The position numbers and the translations under genes were made by a program. From Halobacteriovorax sp. HLS (GTDB taxonomy: Bacteria; Bdellovibrionota; Bacteriovoracia; Bacteriovoracales; Bacteriovoracaceae), in NCBI RefSeq assembly GCF_004006665.1, contig NZ_QOCL01000003.1:62001-126000 (forward strand): a DNA stretch of 64,000 nucleotides, written 5' to 3'. Below are positions 19,201 through 27,095 of this stretch, one piece after another. The number at the start of each line of letters is the position of its first letter. Position 1 is the stretch's first letter. The notes beneath the pieces are model-generated. The model was not told the DNA's origin. It saw only the letters and a program-made list of their open reading frames with translations, and made no database searches.

Positions 19201-19450
19201 CGCACGACTCGGTTATTTTGTATCGTCGACAGTCGCATTTTGTTTTGATTGCTAAGTAAGATTTAAGCTCGACCCACTCTAGTTGGGGGTTATGAGTGGT
19301 ATTACCTAAAGTATAGGCCTTAAGAGAAATACCTTTGGCATCAAAAACTCTAAGGAGGTTTTGGCTAAAAATCTCCTCTCCTTCTTTTTTGATATCTTTA
19401 TCAAAGTAATATGCACATTTATTAGAAAAACTCACAACTTTTGATATCAT
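16253..19450 (-). CDS. SNF2/Rad54-family helicase with N-terminal SWIM zinc finger
   Basis: The 1065-residue product carries a SWIM finger (CDC at 72-74, CAH at 83-85). A long middle region of about 500 residues follows, including the SNF2-associated domain. The SNF2 ATPase then begins with Walker A DEMGLGKT (637-644) and DEAQH (733-737), and a C-terminal helicase lobe contains [20 protein letters not shown] with the Q-x-x-x-R-x-x-R arginine fingers. Such SWIM-SNF2 proteins are widespread in bacteria and act as DNA translocases of mostly unknown role. It is the first gene of a minus-strand set with the ExbB-like and vWA genes and starts only 34 bases from the divergent thioesterase gene. Confidence 0.9.
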   Translation of the reverse strand: [1065 protein letters not shown]

Positions 19451-19484
19451 AGTATAGATAATTAGTCTTTTCGATTGAGGTTAT

Positions 19485-19874
19485 ATGAATACAAAAGAAC
19501 AAATAAATGGTGAATTATCACTGAGAACGCTAGCTATGCCTGGGGATACTAACCCGAATGGTGATATATTTGGTGGTTGGCTTATGTCCCAAATGGATAT
19601 TGCTGGTAGTATCTATGCTATGAAGCGATGCGGCGGAAGAGTCGTTACAGTGGCCGTTGACTCAATGGTCTTTCATGCTCCAGTTAATGTTGGTGATATT
19701 GTTTGCTGCTATGCTGATACGGTTAAAGTTGGAAATACTTCTATAGCAATTAAGATTGAAGTTTATATTGTAAAAAGGTTTAAAGATGAAAGGTCAAAAG
19801 TGACAGAAGCCGTCTTCACTTATGTTCATATTAACGATGAAGGACGACCAATTAAAATAGGGTCGCAGGAGTAA
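19485..19874 (+). CDS. Acyl-CoA thioesterase, YciA-like hotdog protein
   Basis: The 129-residue single hotdog domain contains GDTNPNGDIFGGWLMSQMD (19-37), where the Asn and Asp form the thioesterase active site of the YciA/BACH family (PF03061). The length is right for YciA. It hydrolyses short to long acyl-CoA in the cytoplasm. The start ATG is preceded by GAGG at a 4-base distance. The next gene, an ABC ATPase, starts 2 bases after its stop, suggesting co-transcription, but no functional link is obvious. Confidence 0.9.
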   Translation: MNTKEQINGELSLRTLAMPGDTNPNGDIFGGWLMSQMDIAGSIYAMKRCGGRVVTVAVDSMVFHAPVNVGDIVCCYADTVKVGNTSIAIKIEVYIVKRFKDERSKVTEAVFTYVHINDEGRPIKIGSQE

Positions 19875-19876
19875 GT

Positions 19877-20593
19877 ATGAATATTATTAGTGCACAGAAT
19901 TTAAAAAAATATTATGGAAAAGATCTTGCTCTTGATGATGTTAGTTTACATGTTAAGGCAGGTTCAGTCTTTGCTCTTCTTGGTCCTAATGGTGCAGGTA
20001 AGACAACTTTTGTAAAATCTCTACTTGGTCTGGTTAGGTTAAAGTCTGGGGAGTTACTTTTGAATGGTAAGAATGTGAATGATTTTACTTCTCGTTCTGG
20101 TGTAGCCTATCTGCCTGAAAAATTTTCTTTTGATACAAATTATTCAGTAAGAGGTTGTGTTTCATTTTTTGGGCAAATGAATGGTCTAAGTTCTTCGGAG
20201 CTAGAACAGAGAATCGATAGGGCCCTTGATCTCGTTGGGATTACAGATATTGCTTCTAAGAAGCTTGATGCGATCTCAAAAGGACAACTACAGAGAACTG
20301 GAATAGCGACATTATTAGTTTCTGAAAATTCCCTTTTAATTTTAGATGAGCCCTTTTCAGGACTTGATCCAATTGGAATGATCGAATTAAAAAAGCTACT
20401 TGCTAAGCTTTCTAGTGATGAGTCTATGACTATATTTATAAACTCTCATATTCTCTCTGAGATGGATCAAATCTGTGATTCTTTCGCTATTTTAAATAAA
20501 GGAAAAATAGCAGCTTTTGGGTCAAAAGAAGAGTTACTTCAAGGTAGCAGCCTAGAGCAGTTCTTTGAAAAAACAATCATGGGGTTAGCGTGA
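19877..20593 (+). CDS. ABC-2 type exporter ATP-binding protein
   Basis: The 238-residue product has Walker A GPNGAGKTT at about 36-44, a signature region read as ISKGQLQRTGIA (SKGQ instead of SGGQ), and Walker B LLILDEPFSGLDP. The C-terminal half resembles the CcmA/NosF/DrrA-type ATPases that energise ABC-2 exporters. SKGQ is a known variant in this clade. The following gene is its permease, overlapping by 4 bases. The exported substrate cannot be inferred. Confidence 0.88.
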   Translation: MNIISAQNLKKYYGKDLALDDVSLHVKAGSVFALLGPNGAGKTTFVKSLLGLVRLKSGELLLNGKNVNDFTSRSGVAYLPEKFSFDTNYSVRGCVSFFGQMNGLSSSELEQRIDRALDLVGITDIASKKLDAISKGQLQRTGIATLLVSENSLLILDEPFSGLDPIGMIELKKLLAKLSSDESMTIFINSHILSEMDQICDSFAILNKGKIAAFGSKEELLQGSSLEQFFEKTIMGLA

Positions 20594-21408
20594 ATATAAT
20601 ACAAATTAAGGCATTAATATTAAATACGATCATTAAAGAGTACAGAAGTAAGGCCTTGTTGATGTTCGTAGGACTTATCTTCTTCATAATTACAGGAGGT
20701 CACTTAGTTATTAAATTCTTTAATGAGTCTTTTAACCAGACTGATGGGGCCACGGCCCTAATTGGAGATAAGGGACTGCTTATATTATTTGCTATCATTG
20801 CGTTTATTATGACTTTAATTTCCACAGTATTGGGAACGAATTGTATTAAGTCTGACTTTGAATCAACTTCAATTAATCAGATCCTTTCATTTCCTATTAG
20901 AAGAGTAGAGTATATAGCTTCACGAATTTTTGGATCTTGGATTATTGCTTTTTTCTGTTTTCTTTTTTCAATTCTCTTTACTGCAATTCTAATTTCATCT
21001 TCAAGTTCTACAAATTTGATTTCTTTAAATATAATATTTGCTCTGGCAACGAGTAGTTTAAATATGCTTAGTATTATCACTATCGCCTGTATACTATCTC
21101 TTTATGTACCAAAGTTATTTGCTTTCATTTTAACTTTTATTTTAAGGTACTTAATAACTGGTTCAAATGCAGCTTTTGACTCTCTGGGAGCGAGTTCAGG
21201 ACAAGAAGCTATTGGATTTGGAAGAATATTTACGGGCTTCTTTCACTTTCTCTTTCCTCGGTTAGGCTCAATGGACTCATTGACTAATATTATCCTTACA
21301 GGAAAGAGTGTCGATTTTAGTAATCTTGTCTTCTTGGGACATTATTTAGTTACTTATCTTCTACTCTTTGCATTTCTATGCTTTCTCATTAATAAGAAAG
21401 ATATATAG
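20590..21408 (+). CDS. ABC-2 type permease
   Basis: The 272-residue product has six hydrophobic helices (about 22-44, 63-86, 115-140, 146-180, 183-200, 245-265). A helix-loop region before the second helix is rich in Asn and Gly (FNESFNQTDGATALIGD). Layout and pairing with the preceding ATPase mark it as an ABC-2 or NosY-like permease. It overlaps that ATPase gene by 4 bases. It ends just before a UUCG-loop hairpin that separates it from a convergent gene. Confidence 0.8.
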   Translation: MNIIQIKALILNTIIKEYRSKALLMFVGLIFFIITGGHLVIKFFNESFNQTDGATALIGDKGLLILFAIIAFIMTLISTVLGTNCIKSDFESTSINQILSFPIRRVEYIASRIFGSWIIAFFCFLFSILFTAILISSSSSTNLISLNIIFALATSSLNMLSIITIACILSLYVPKLFAFILTFILRYLITGSNAAFDSLGASSGQEAIGFGRIFTGFFHFLFPRLGSMDSLTNIILTGKSVDFSNLVFLGHYLVTYLLLFAFLCFLINKKDI

Positions 21409-21415
21409 AGACAAC

Positions 21416-21433
21416 CTCGGTCTTCGGACCGAG
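21416..21433. terminator. UUCG-loop hairpin between convergent genes
   Basis: CTCGGTC-TTCG-GACCGAG is a 7-bp GC-rich stem with the very stable C(UUCG)G tetraloop on the plus-strand transcript. It starts 8 bases after the permease stop and lies just past the end of the convergent gene. No U-tract follows on either strand, so it may protect 3' ends or act as a factor-assisted terminator. Confidence 0.5.
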
Positions 21434-21434
21434 C

Positions 21435-21812
21435 TTAGGGGATTAGCTCAATTTCAATTTGAGCATTTTTCTTATTCTCTAACGAAACAGCTGTAAAACT
21501 CAAATTCTTAATACTGGTTTTACCAATAGTCTTGGAAAAAACTATATTCTCTCCAATTGTATCTTTTAATTGAATAGAAATAATATGTCCGTTGGAGTCT
21601 TCATAGGAGAGACTTTTTAATTCGATTTGGTTTTTACTTTTAAAATTAATTGTTCGTACTCTATTTAAACTTAGGGAAAAAGTTCTAGTTATTGAAACAC
21701 GAGGTTGTTCCATATTTGTTGAAATGACCATCTTCTTTGATACAGATGCTAGGATTTGCACAGGGCAAAGTAGCATTATATAAATGAGTATTTGGTATTT
21801 CATTTTGTCCAT
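21435..21812 (-). CDS. Hypothetical secreted protein
   Basis: The 125-residue product starts with a signal peptide (about 5-23, ILIYIMLLCPVQILASVS). A short all-beta-looking domain follows, with alternating polar and hydrophobic residues and no cysteine in the mature part. I recognise no family. The pattern of short strands suggests a periplasmic beta-sandwich. The start may be the ATG at 21812 or the one 9 bases downstream; neither has a clear ribosome site. It is convergent with the ABC permease and its function is unknown. Confidence 0.6.
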   Translation of the reverse strand: MDKMKYQILIYIMLLCPVQILASVSKKMVISTNMEQPRVSITRTFSLSLNRVRTINFKSKNQIELKSLSYEDSNGHIISIQLKDTIGENIVFSKTIGKTSIKNLSFTAVSLENKKNAQIEIELIP

Positions 21813-21913
21813 TTTATAAATTAAGCAAGAAATATGCCAAAGGGGACGTATTAGATTTCAGGCAGAAGACGCTTTGCGCATATTGGCAAGATGCCACTGT
21901 GGCCTATGTGACA

Positions 21914-22966
21914 CTATTTCTTTGTAGCAATATGCCACTGCCTAGGAGTGTTTTCATTGCTTTTAGTAATTTGAAAATTTATGCGCCCAAGTTCCTTGTC
22001 GCTTTCATTAATAATTTTAGCTCTCCATATTCCTTCAGTGTAATTCTTCTTATAGGAATAGGCCTTGTAGCCCCAGCTATTGCCTCCAGATATATCTAGG
22101 GCAATCTTATCACTTTTTTTCCAGTCTCCATCCCACTTTTCCCATTGGACATAAATCTTCTCATTGAATCCTTTTGGAGCGAAAATTCTCGCATAGACAT
22201 AAACTTTGTCGTTCTCTCTTGCTTCAAAGTCTTGATCTCCTTGAGACCAAAATTTTAGCCTGCTCGTCTCGCTGTAGAGCTTATAGACATTCTCGACCTT
22301 TTCAACATTATGATAAACACCTATCTCTTTGACACTAAGTGGAACTGGTGGAATGAAGTTACAAATATACATAACGGTAAATGCGAGGGTTATAAAAACA
22401 GAAGACAGGATTGAATGGTTATATGATTCATTACTTATTTTCTTTAAAAAAAGAGGCATTGGTAGTGATGAAATTAATACGGCAAAAATGAAGATGATTG
22501 TTCCCGTCACTTTAAATGTTACTGGTAAGTAGATTATAAAAAATGAAGTAATGCAAAACTGCAATAAAAGAAGTTTTACCCAGTCACTGCTCTTTTGGAA
22601 AACTTCTGCTTCATTGAGAACAAGTAAGGCCAAAATAAATAGTATAAAAATAAAAGATTGAGTTATTGAACTACTCAAGATGAAGAAGATAGTAAAGGCG
22701 CTAAGAAGACCTCCAGCTAAGAAGTGAAAAATATCATTTAAATAATTATTTAAAAAAAGAAGTCTCTTATGTTCAAAGGTTGTATTTAGTTTTGTAAAAA
22801 GATAAATACTCAAGCACAGATAAATCAAATGACTCACTAGATTTAGGAAGTCATCGACTCTACCAATTGTAAAAATATCGAAAAGAAATCCTGATAGAAA
22901 AACAACAGCAGTTATTAAGTGAGGATAGTTCTTTTTGAGGCCTAGGACAGTTTGTGATATTTTCAT
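21914..22966 (-). CDS. Membrane protein with C-terminal DUF2914 domain
   Basis: The 350-residue product has about seven hydrophobic helices in the first 215 residues and a periplasmic C-terminal domain (about 235-340). The domain contains RIFAPKGFNEKIYVQWEKW, WGYKAYSYK and GIWRAKI, the conserved blocks of DUF2914 (PF11141). The family is widespread in proteobacteria with no known function; the domain looks like a carbohydrate- or peptide-binding beta fold. ATG 22966 is preceded by AGGA. The gene stands alone, divergent from the degenerate HD protein across 71 bases. Confidence 0.82.
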   Translation of the reverse strand: MKISQTVLGLKKNYPHLITAVVFLSGFLFDIFTIGRVDDFLNLVSHLIYLCLSIYLFTKLNTTFEHKRLLFLNNYLNDIFHFLAGGLLSAFTIFFILSSSITQSFIFILFILALLVLNEAEVFQKSSDWVKLLLLQFCITSFFIIYLPVTFKVTGTIIFIFAVLISSLPMPLFLKKISNESYNHSILSSVFITLAFTVMYICNFIPPVPLSVKEIGVYHNVEKVENVYKLYSETSRLKFWSQGDQDFEARENDKVYVYARIFAPKGFNEKIYVQWEKWDGDWKKSDKIALDISGGNSWGYKAYSYKKNYTEGIWRAKIINESDKELGRINFQITKSNENTPRQWHIATKK

Positions 22967-23025
22967 GATCCTATTTTAAACAACTTATCCATTAAAATGA
23001 ATAGTTTATTACATGAAAAATAGTT

Positions 23026-23031
23026 TATAAT
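23026..23031 (+). promoter_or_regulatory. Perfect -10 box placing transcription start at the ATG
   Basis: TATAAT occurs at 23026-23031 with the coding ATG at 23038. The predicted first transcribed base falls on or next to the A of ATG, and no Shine-Dalgarno sequence is present. The -35 region (AGTTTA or TAGTTT) is poor. The mRNA is probably leaderless. Confidence 0.45.
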
Positions 23032-23037
23032 AGTTCT

Positions 23038-24396
23038 ATGTATAACTTCTTAATAATAGAATCAGATGAGCGGGTACTTGATCTTCTAACTCAAGGTTTA
23101 GGCAACGAATTTGATGCAAATATTATCACTGAATTTGACTTTGATAGTGTCGAGCAAATTCTAAATACTGAGTCCGTTGACTTAGTTATTGTTCGTAATT
23201 CGTTCGAACTTAATATGAGGGATATTCAGGCAGCTAAGCTTTTAATGAACTTGGTTTATGATCTTGAAAAAGGACCTCCAATAATTGTTCTAGGAGAGTT
23301 TGAATTTGTCGGACAGCACTTTGATAGTTTACCTGATAGATTTAGAATAGAGGAATTGTACCGTACTGTGATCAAAGTTTTGGAGATCACACCTGAGCAA
23401 ATACAGCATTTTAAATTGCCAGATTATGTTTCCTTGGCAATTGAAAACTTCTTTCTTATAGATCATGCCCCATGTGATTTCTATATTAAAATTGTTTCAG
23501 TTGACGGAGAGAGGTTCCTTAAGCGAATTAATTCACAAGAATCAATTGATCGAGAGGTTATAGAAAAGTATCAAAATAATCGAGTTAGATCATTCTACGT
23601 AAAAAAAGAAGATCATCCCAATCTTTTGAATCATCTTCTACAGCAATCTCTTGAAAAGATTGTTAAGGTAGGGCAGAGTTCTAAAAGTATCCATGAGATT
23701 AACTCTGAGACATATGGCATCAGTCAAAATTTAATCGATGCTATTGGTGTTACGGAGCACACTATTAGATTGGCAAATGCATCTATTGCCTCCATGGTCA
23801 AGTCTGTGAGGGGAAGTCGTAATTTAAAAAGTATGCTAGAGGAGTTGTTGTCGAACCCATCTTCTTATGCTTACAAGAGAAACTACCTTATTTCTGCCCT
23901 GTGCTGTGAACTTGCACCTTTAATGGAGTGGGGCTCTGGCGATCAACTTGATCTTCAAATTGAAAAAATGACTTTCTTTAGTTTCTTTCACGATATTTTC
24001 ATAAAAGAAGAACAGCACCTTAAAATATTCTCAAATCAGCAAGTCAAGGAGTTGGATCTACAAACGAGTGAACTTGTACTTAATCATGCAAATAAAGCGG
24101 CCAGTCTAATTCAGTCCTTTCCAAGAACTCCTGGGGGTGTCGATTTACTCATAAAACAGCACCACGGGACGACTTCCGGTGTGGGATTCGCTCAGAATTT
24201 TACAACCAATATTTCTCCAATGGCGATAGCCTTTATTGTCGTTGAAAAGTACGCTTACCATATATTAGAGATGAAATCAGATGACCTTTTGTCGAGCGAT
24301 AAGAAGATGGAGATCTTTAATAAATTATATGCAGAATTCAGCTTACCAAGTTATAGAAAAATAGTAGAATCTCTTGAAAAAATTTCGATTAGCTAA
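23038..24396 (+). CDS. Response-regulator-like protein with degenerate HD domain
   Basis: The 452-residue product opens with a receiver-like fold (FLIIESDERVLDLL; VDLVIVRN at about 50-57) that has no convincing phospho-Asp block. A linker follows. The C-terminal helical domain (about 290-445) has FFHDIF, LNHANKAASLI and IKQHHGTTSGVGF, reminiscent of HD-GYP c-di-GMP phosphodiesterases but lacking a proper HDIGK and GYP. It is likely a signalling protein, either a c-di-GMP sensor or an inactive phosphodiesterase. An HDOD relative is the alternative. It is monocistronic and predicted leaderless. Confidence 0.6.
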   Translation: MYNFLIIESDERVLDLLTQGLGNEFDANIITEFDFDSVEQILNTESVDLVIVRNSFELNMRDIQAAKLLMNLVYDLEKGPPIIVLGEFEFVGQHFDSLPDRFRIEELYRTVIKVLEITPEQIQHFKLPDYVSLAIENFFLIDHAPCDFYIKIVSVDGERFLKRINSQESIDREVIEKYQNNRVRSFYVKKEDHPNLLNHLLQQSLEKIVKVGQSSKSIHEINSETYGISQNLIDAIGVTEHTIRLANASIASMVKSVRGSRNLKSMLEELLSNPSSYAYKRNYLISALCCELAPLMEWGSGDQLDLQIEKMTFFSFFHDIFIKEEQHLKIFSNQQVKELDLQTSELVLNHANKAASLIQSFPRTPGGVDLLIKQHHGTTSGVGFAQNFTTNISPMAIAFIVVEKYAYHILEMKSDDLLSSDKKMEIFNKLYAEFSLPSYRKIVESLEKISIS

Positions 24397-24449
24397 GTTT
24401 CATTTCCTAATGACTTAAGGTAGAGTAGTTGTCTAATCGAGGAGATAAT

Positions 24450-25142
24450 ATGAGAGCTGATACCGTTATTTTAGGCCACCGTGGAGCTAAGGGTGAAAGA
24501 CCAGAGAATACGATTTTAGGAATTCGTTATGCTCTTGAACTCGGTGTTAAAGCAATAGAAATAGATATCCATCTTTCAAAAGATAATCGCTTAGTTGTTA
24601 TTCATGACGATACAGTGGATCGAACGACAAATTCACAAGGGGTCGTTAAAGAGATGTCTAGCTCTGAGCTAAGAGAGCTAGATGCTGGAATGGGTGAGAA
24701 GATACCTTTTTTAGAAGAGGTATTAGAGCTACTCAACGAGTTTAGTTTTACACTATTTATTGAAGTAAAGTCTCTTGGTTGTGAAAAGCTCTTAGTAGAG
24801 CTCATCTCGTCAAGTGAAATAGACCTTTACTCCAAAGTCATTGTGAAGTCTTTCAATCATAGAATCGTTAAAAAGATTAAAGAACTTGATCCTAAAATTA
24901 GAACTGCTTGTTTGATTTATGGACTTCCGATAAATGCTGTAAATATAATTGAAGATGCAAGAGCTGATGGTATTTCAATATCCACTTCAACAGTTGATCA
25001 GGCCTTAGTGGACCTTTGCAAACACAATAACTACAAAGTCACAGTATGGAATGTAAATGAGTTAAGTGAGTTAGCTCACTTTGTTGAAATGGGTGTCGAT
25101 TTTATAGGAACGGACTTTCCATCAAGTGTTAATCTTGATTAA
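24450..25142 (+). CDS. Glycerophosphodiester phosphodiesterase
   Basis: The 230-residue GDPD-family enzyme (PF03009) has GHRGAKGERPENT with His10 and Arg11, EIDIHLS with metal-binding Glu37 and Asp39, and VVIHDDTVDRTT with catalytic His52. It hydrolyses glycerophosphodiesters to glycerol-3-phosphate and an alcohol. No signal peptide is present, so it is cytoplasmic, like UgpQ. ATG 24450 was chosen because GAGGAG lies 5 bases before it; an upstream in-frame TTG at 24429 has none. It is monocistronic, and a possible small convergent ORF overlaps its end. Confidence 0.92.
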   Translation: MRADTVILGHRGAKGERPENTILGIRYALELGVKAIEIDIHLSKDNRLVVIHDDTVDRTTNSQGVVKEMSSSELRELDAGMGEKIPFLEEVLELLNEFSFTLFIEVKSLGCEKLLVELISSSEIDLYSKVIVKSFNHRIVKKIKELDPKIRTACLIYGLPINAVNIIEDARADGISISTSTVDQALVDLCKHNNYKVTVWNVNELSELAHFVEMGVDFIGTDFPSSVNLD

Positions 25143-25272
25143 TTATTGAAAAAGTCTCTAACTCTTTTGAGTTACTTATGAAGAAATGGTCTCGTTCCTC
25201 ATCAACAATGTAAATAATGATCGTCGCCAATGTCTGACAGAGAATTTCAAATATAGATTCTATTAATTTCAT
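25129..25272 (-). CDS. Possible small hypothetical protein (47 residues)
   Basis: An ATG at 25272 follows GGGTGG with a 3-base gap and opens a 47-codon frame, MKLIESIFEILCQTLATIII onward, ending at 25129 inside the 3' end of the GDPD gene. The product would have a short hydrophobic N-terminal helix and an acidic tail. The convergent 3' overlap is the habit of this genome. The weak ribosome site and lack of any family make it uncertain. Apart from this the 220-base gap 25143-25362 shows nothing. Confidence 0.35.
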   Translation of the reverse strand: MKLIESIFEILCQTLATIIIYIVDEERDHFFISNSKELETFSIINQD

Positions 25273-25362
25273 ATTCCACCCAGAGTAAGATTTAAAGCTA
25301 ACTAGAGCATATCAATCTTACTTCAAGGGTGAATTAGGGTTTAGTTAAATTAATATTAAGAA

Positions 25363-25632
25363 TTAATGCTTATGTCCTATTTGACTTGTAATTTTACCAA
25401 GAACTAAGTCTAGGGAGCTATATAGGCTATTTGAGTTGGCCTTAGCTATGAATTTATTCTTTCCGTCATTCACTTTTACTTCTGCAAATTGGTCAGAATT
25501 TTCAACCCAACAAACCCATTCAACTTTTGCATCCGGTCCTAGGAACTTTTCAAGTTTCTTTGATTTTTCATTTATTTTTTGATCAAGAGCATCAGTGTGT
25601 TCTAAGTTTCTAAAAGATATAGTACATTTCAT
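25363..25632 (-). CDS. hpf: Ribosome hibernation factor, HPF/RaiA family (short form)
   Basis: The 89-residue product MKCTISFRNLEHTDALDQKI... fits the S30AE fold (PF02482), with two amphipathic helices and the strand EVKVNDGKNKFIAKANSNSLYSSLD. The length matches short HPF/YfiA, which binds the 30S decoding site and promotes 100S dimers or silenced 70S ribosomes in starvation. GAGGAGG lies 5 bases before the ATG, one of the strongest ribosome sites in the window, preceded by the palindrome GTTAATATTAATTAAC. It is a single gene, 91 bases downstream of the histidine kinase stop on the opposite side. Confidence 0.88.
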   Translation of the reverse strand: MKCTISFRNLEHTDALDQKINEKSKKLEKFLGPDAKVEWVCWVENSDQFAEVKVNDGKNKFIAKANSNSLYSSLDLVLGKITSQIGHKH

Positions 25633-25723
25633 TTGGACCTCCTCATTGTTTGTTAATTAATATTAACGGCCAAAAGAGGAGTTGGAATTGACAATATTAT
25701 AATATTTTATGACATTTATTAGC

Positions 25724-27019
25724 TTATGCGGCTAGAGATGGGTCCTTTTGATCGTACTCTTCATATGGAATGGTAATCTTAAAGCTTGTATTTTGATTAT
25801 TAGTGTCTAAGTAGAAGCTACCACCGAGAGACTCGATAATATTTCGACTAATGCTTAAACCAAGTCCAGTTCCTTGCCCGACATCTTTGCTCGTGTAAAA
25901 TGGGTTGAATATTTTATCTTGGTCATCGCCTTCAATACCATTTCCGCTATCAGTAATCGTAAAGTGTATGGATTTTCCCTCAATAGAAGCATTTATTCTT
26001 ATCCATTTCTCCTTTTTCTGACCGATTGCATCGCAAGCGTTGTTGATCAGATTTAGAAATACGTGGCCTAGTTGGGAAGGGATTAATGAGTTCATTACTT
26101 GTTGATTAGTTTTATTAAACTCTAAAACGATATTTGAGTACTTCACTTTAGCTTCACATAGAGTCGTTACATTATCCAGAATGTCACTATACTTTTCTTT
26201 TCTTATTACTGATTCTTCAAATGGATTTTTAGATAGATTCTTCATCGACTTGATGATCTTGTGAATACGTTCTGTCATTAAAAGAATTTTATCAGCTGAG
26301 TTTTCTATTTCTTCTAGCCGTACACCTTCTTGGCAATTATTCTTTATCTTCTTGGCCTTTACTCTAAGTACAGTTAATGGATTATTGATCTCATGAGCAA
26401 TTCCTGCGGCAATTTCTCCAAGTTCCGTGTAGCGAGATGAGCTAAGCATATTTAACTTCTGTCTCTCTATTTGAGAGAGCATTTTCTTTCTTTTTTCTTC
26501 ATGTATTAGGCAGATGAAAGTACTGAGTGTGACTATAGAGCAGTACATTACTACCTTTGAAAAAGCGGGGAGTTCAACTATTTCAAAGTCAAAAATTGGA
26601 CCAAAAACTTTTGAAGTAAGTAGAGCAATTGTAAAAATAGATAAACTTGCAGTTATGTAAGTTTGTTTCTTTGATAGTATAAAAGTTGAAATAATCGGCA
26701 GTACAGGAAACCATGACATAATAGGAGAGTTAAGGCCTCCTGTCATTTCTGCCTTAAGAAATATAATTGGAAAGGCACAGACAATTCCAAAGAATACTGG
26801 AGTATTGTAGGAGCGAGTTTTCTTTACTAGAAAAAATAATCCACTATATAAAGCACTGGCCAAAAGAGTGATATAATTTGAACTAACACCAGTACCAATT
26901 AAGGCCATATCGCTGATGAACCTTAGAAAGAGAATTAAACTAGCAAAGCCTAGCCCAATTTGGGCAACTTTGTATTTCCAGCTCTCTTCATTTGATGTTT
27001 CATTTGCGAGTAGTTTCAT
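25724..27019 (-). CDS. Membrane sensor histidine kinase (orphan)
   Basis: The 431-residue product has six membrane helices within residues 18-172, with no large sensor loop. The HisKA H-box ELGEIAAGIAHEINNPLTVLR (phospho-His209) follows, then an HATPase domain (about 310-425) with N-box FLNLINNACDAIGQ, G1 DSGNGIEGDD and G2 GQGTGLGLSISRNI. All catalytic boxes are intact. No response regulator gene is adjacent, so the partner lies elsewhere. The membrane domain resembles small-molecule or membrane-state sensors, but the ligand is unknown. Confidence 0.9.
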   Translation of the reverse strand: MKLLANETSNEESWKYKVAQIGLGFASLILFLRFISDMALIGTGVSSNYITLLASALYSGLFFLVKKTRSYNTPVFFGIVCAFPIIFLKAEMTGGLNSPIMSWFPVLPIISTFILSKKQTYITASLSIFTIALLTSKVFGPIFDFEIVELPAFSKVVMYCSIVTLSTFICLIHEEKRKKMLSQIERQKLNMLSSSRYTELGEIAAGIAHEINNPLTVLRVKAKKIKNNCQEGVRLEEIENSADKILLMTERIHKIIKSMKNLSKNPFEESVIRKEKYSDILDNVTTLCEAKVKYSNIVLEFNKTNQQVMNSLIPSQLGHVFLNLINNACDAIGQKKEKWIRINASIEGKSIHFTITDSGNGIEGDDQDKIFNPFYTSKDVGQGTGLGLSISRNIIESLGGSFYLDTNNQNTSFKITIPYEEYDQKDPSLAA

Positions 27020-27095
27020 ACTAGACTTTTCGGCTTTAGATTGAATTAAATTAGTATTAAGTAATAATTATTTATATATTTTTTAGGAGTTTTAA

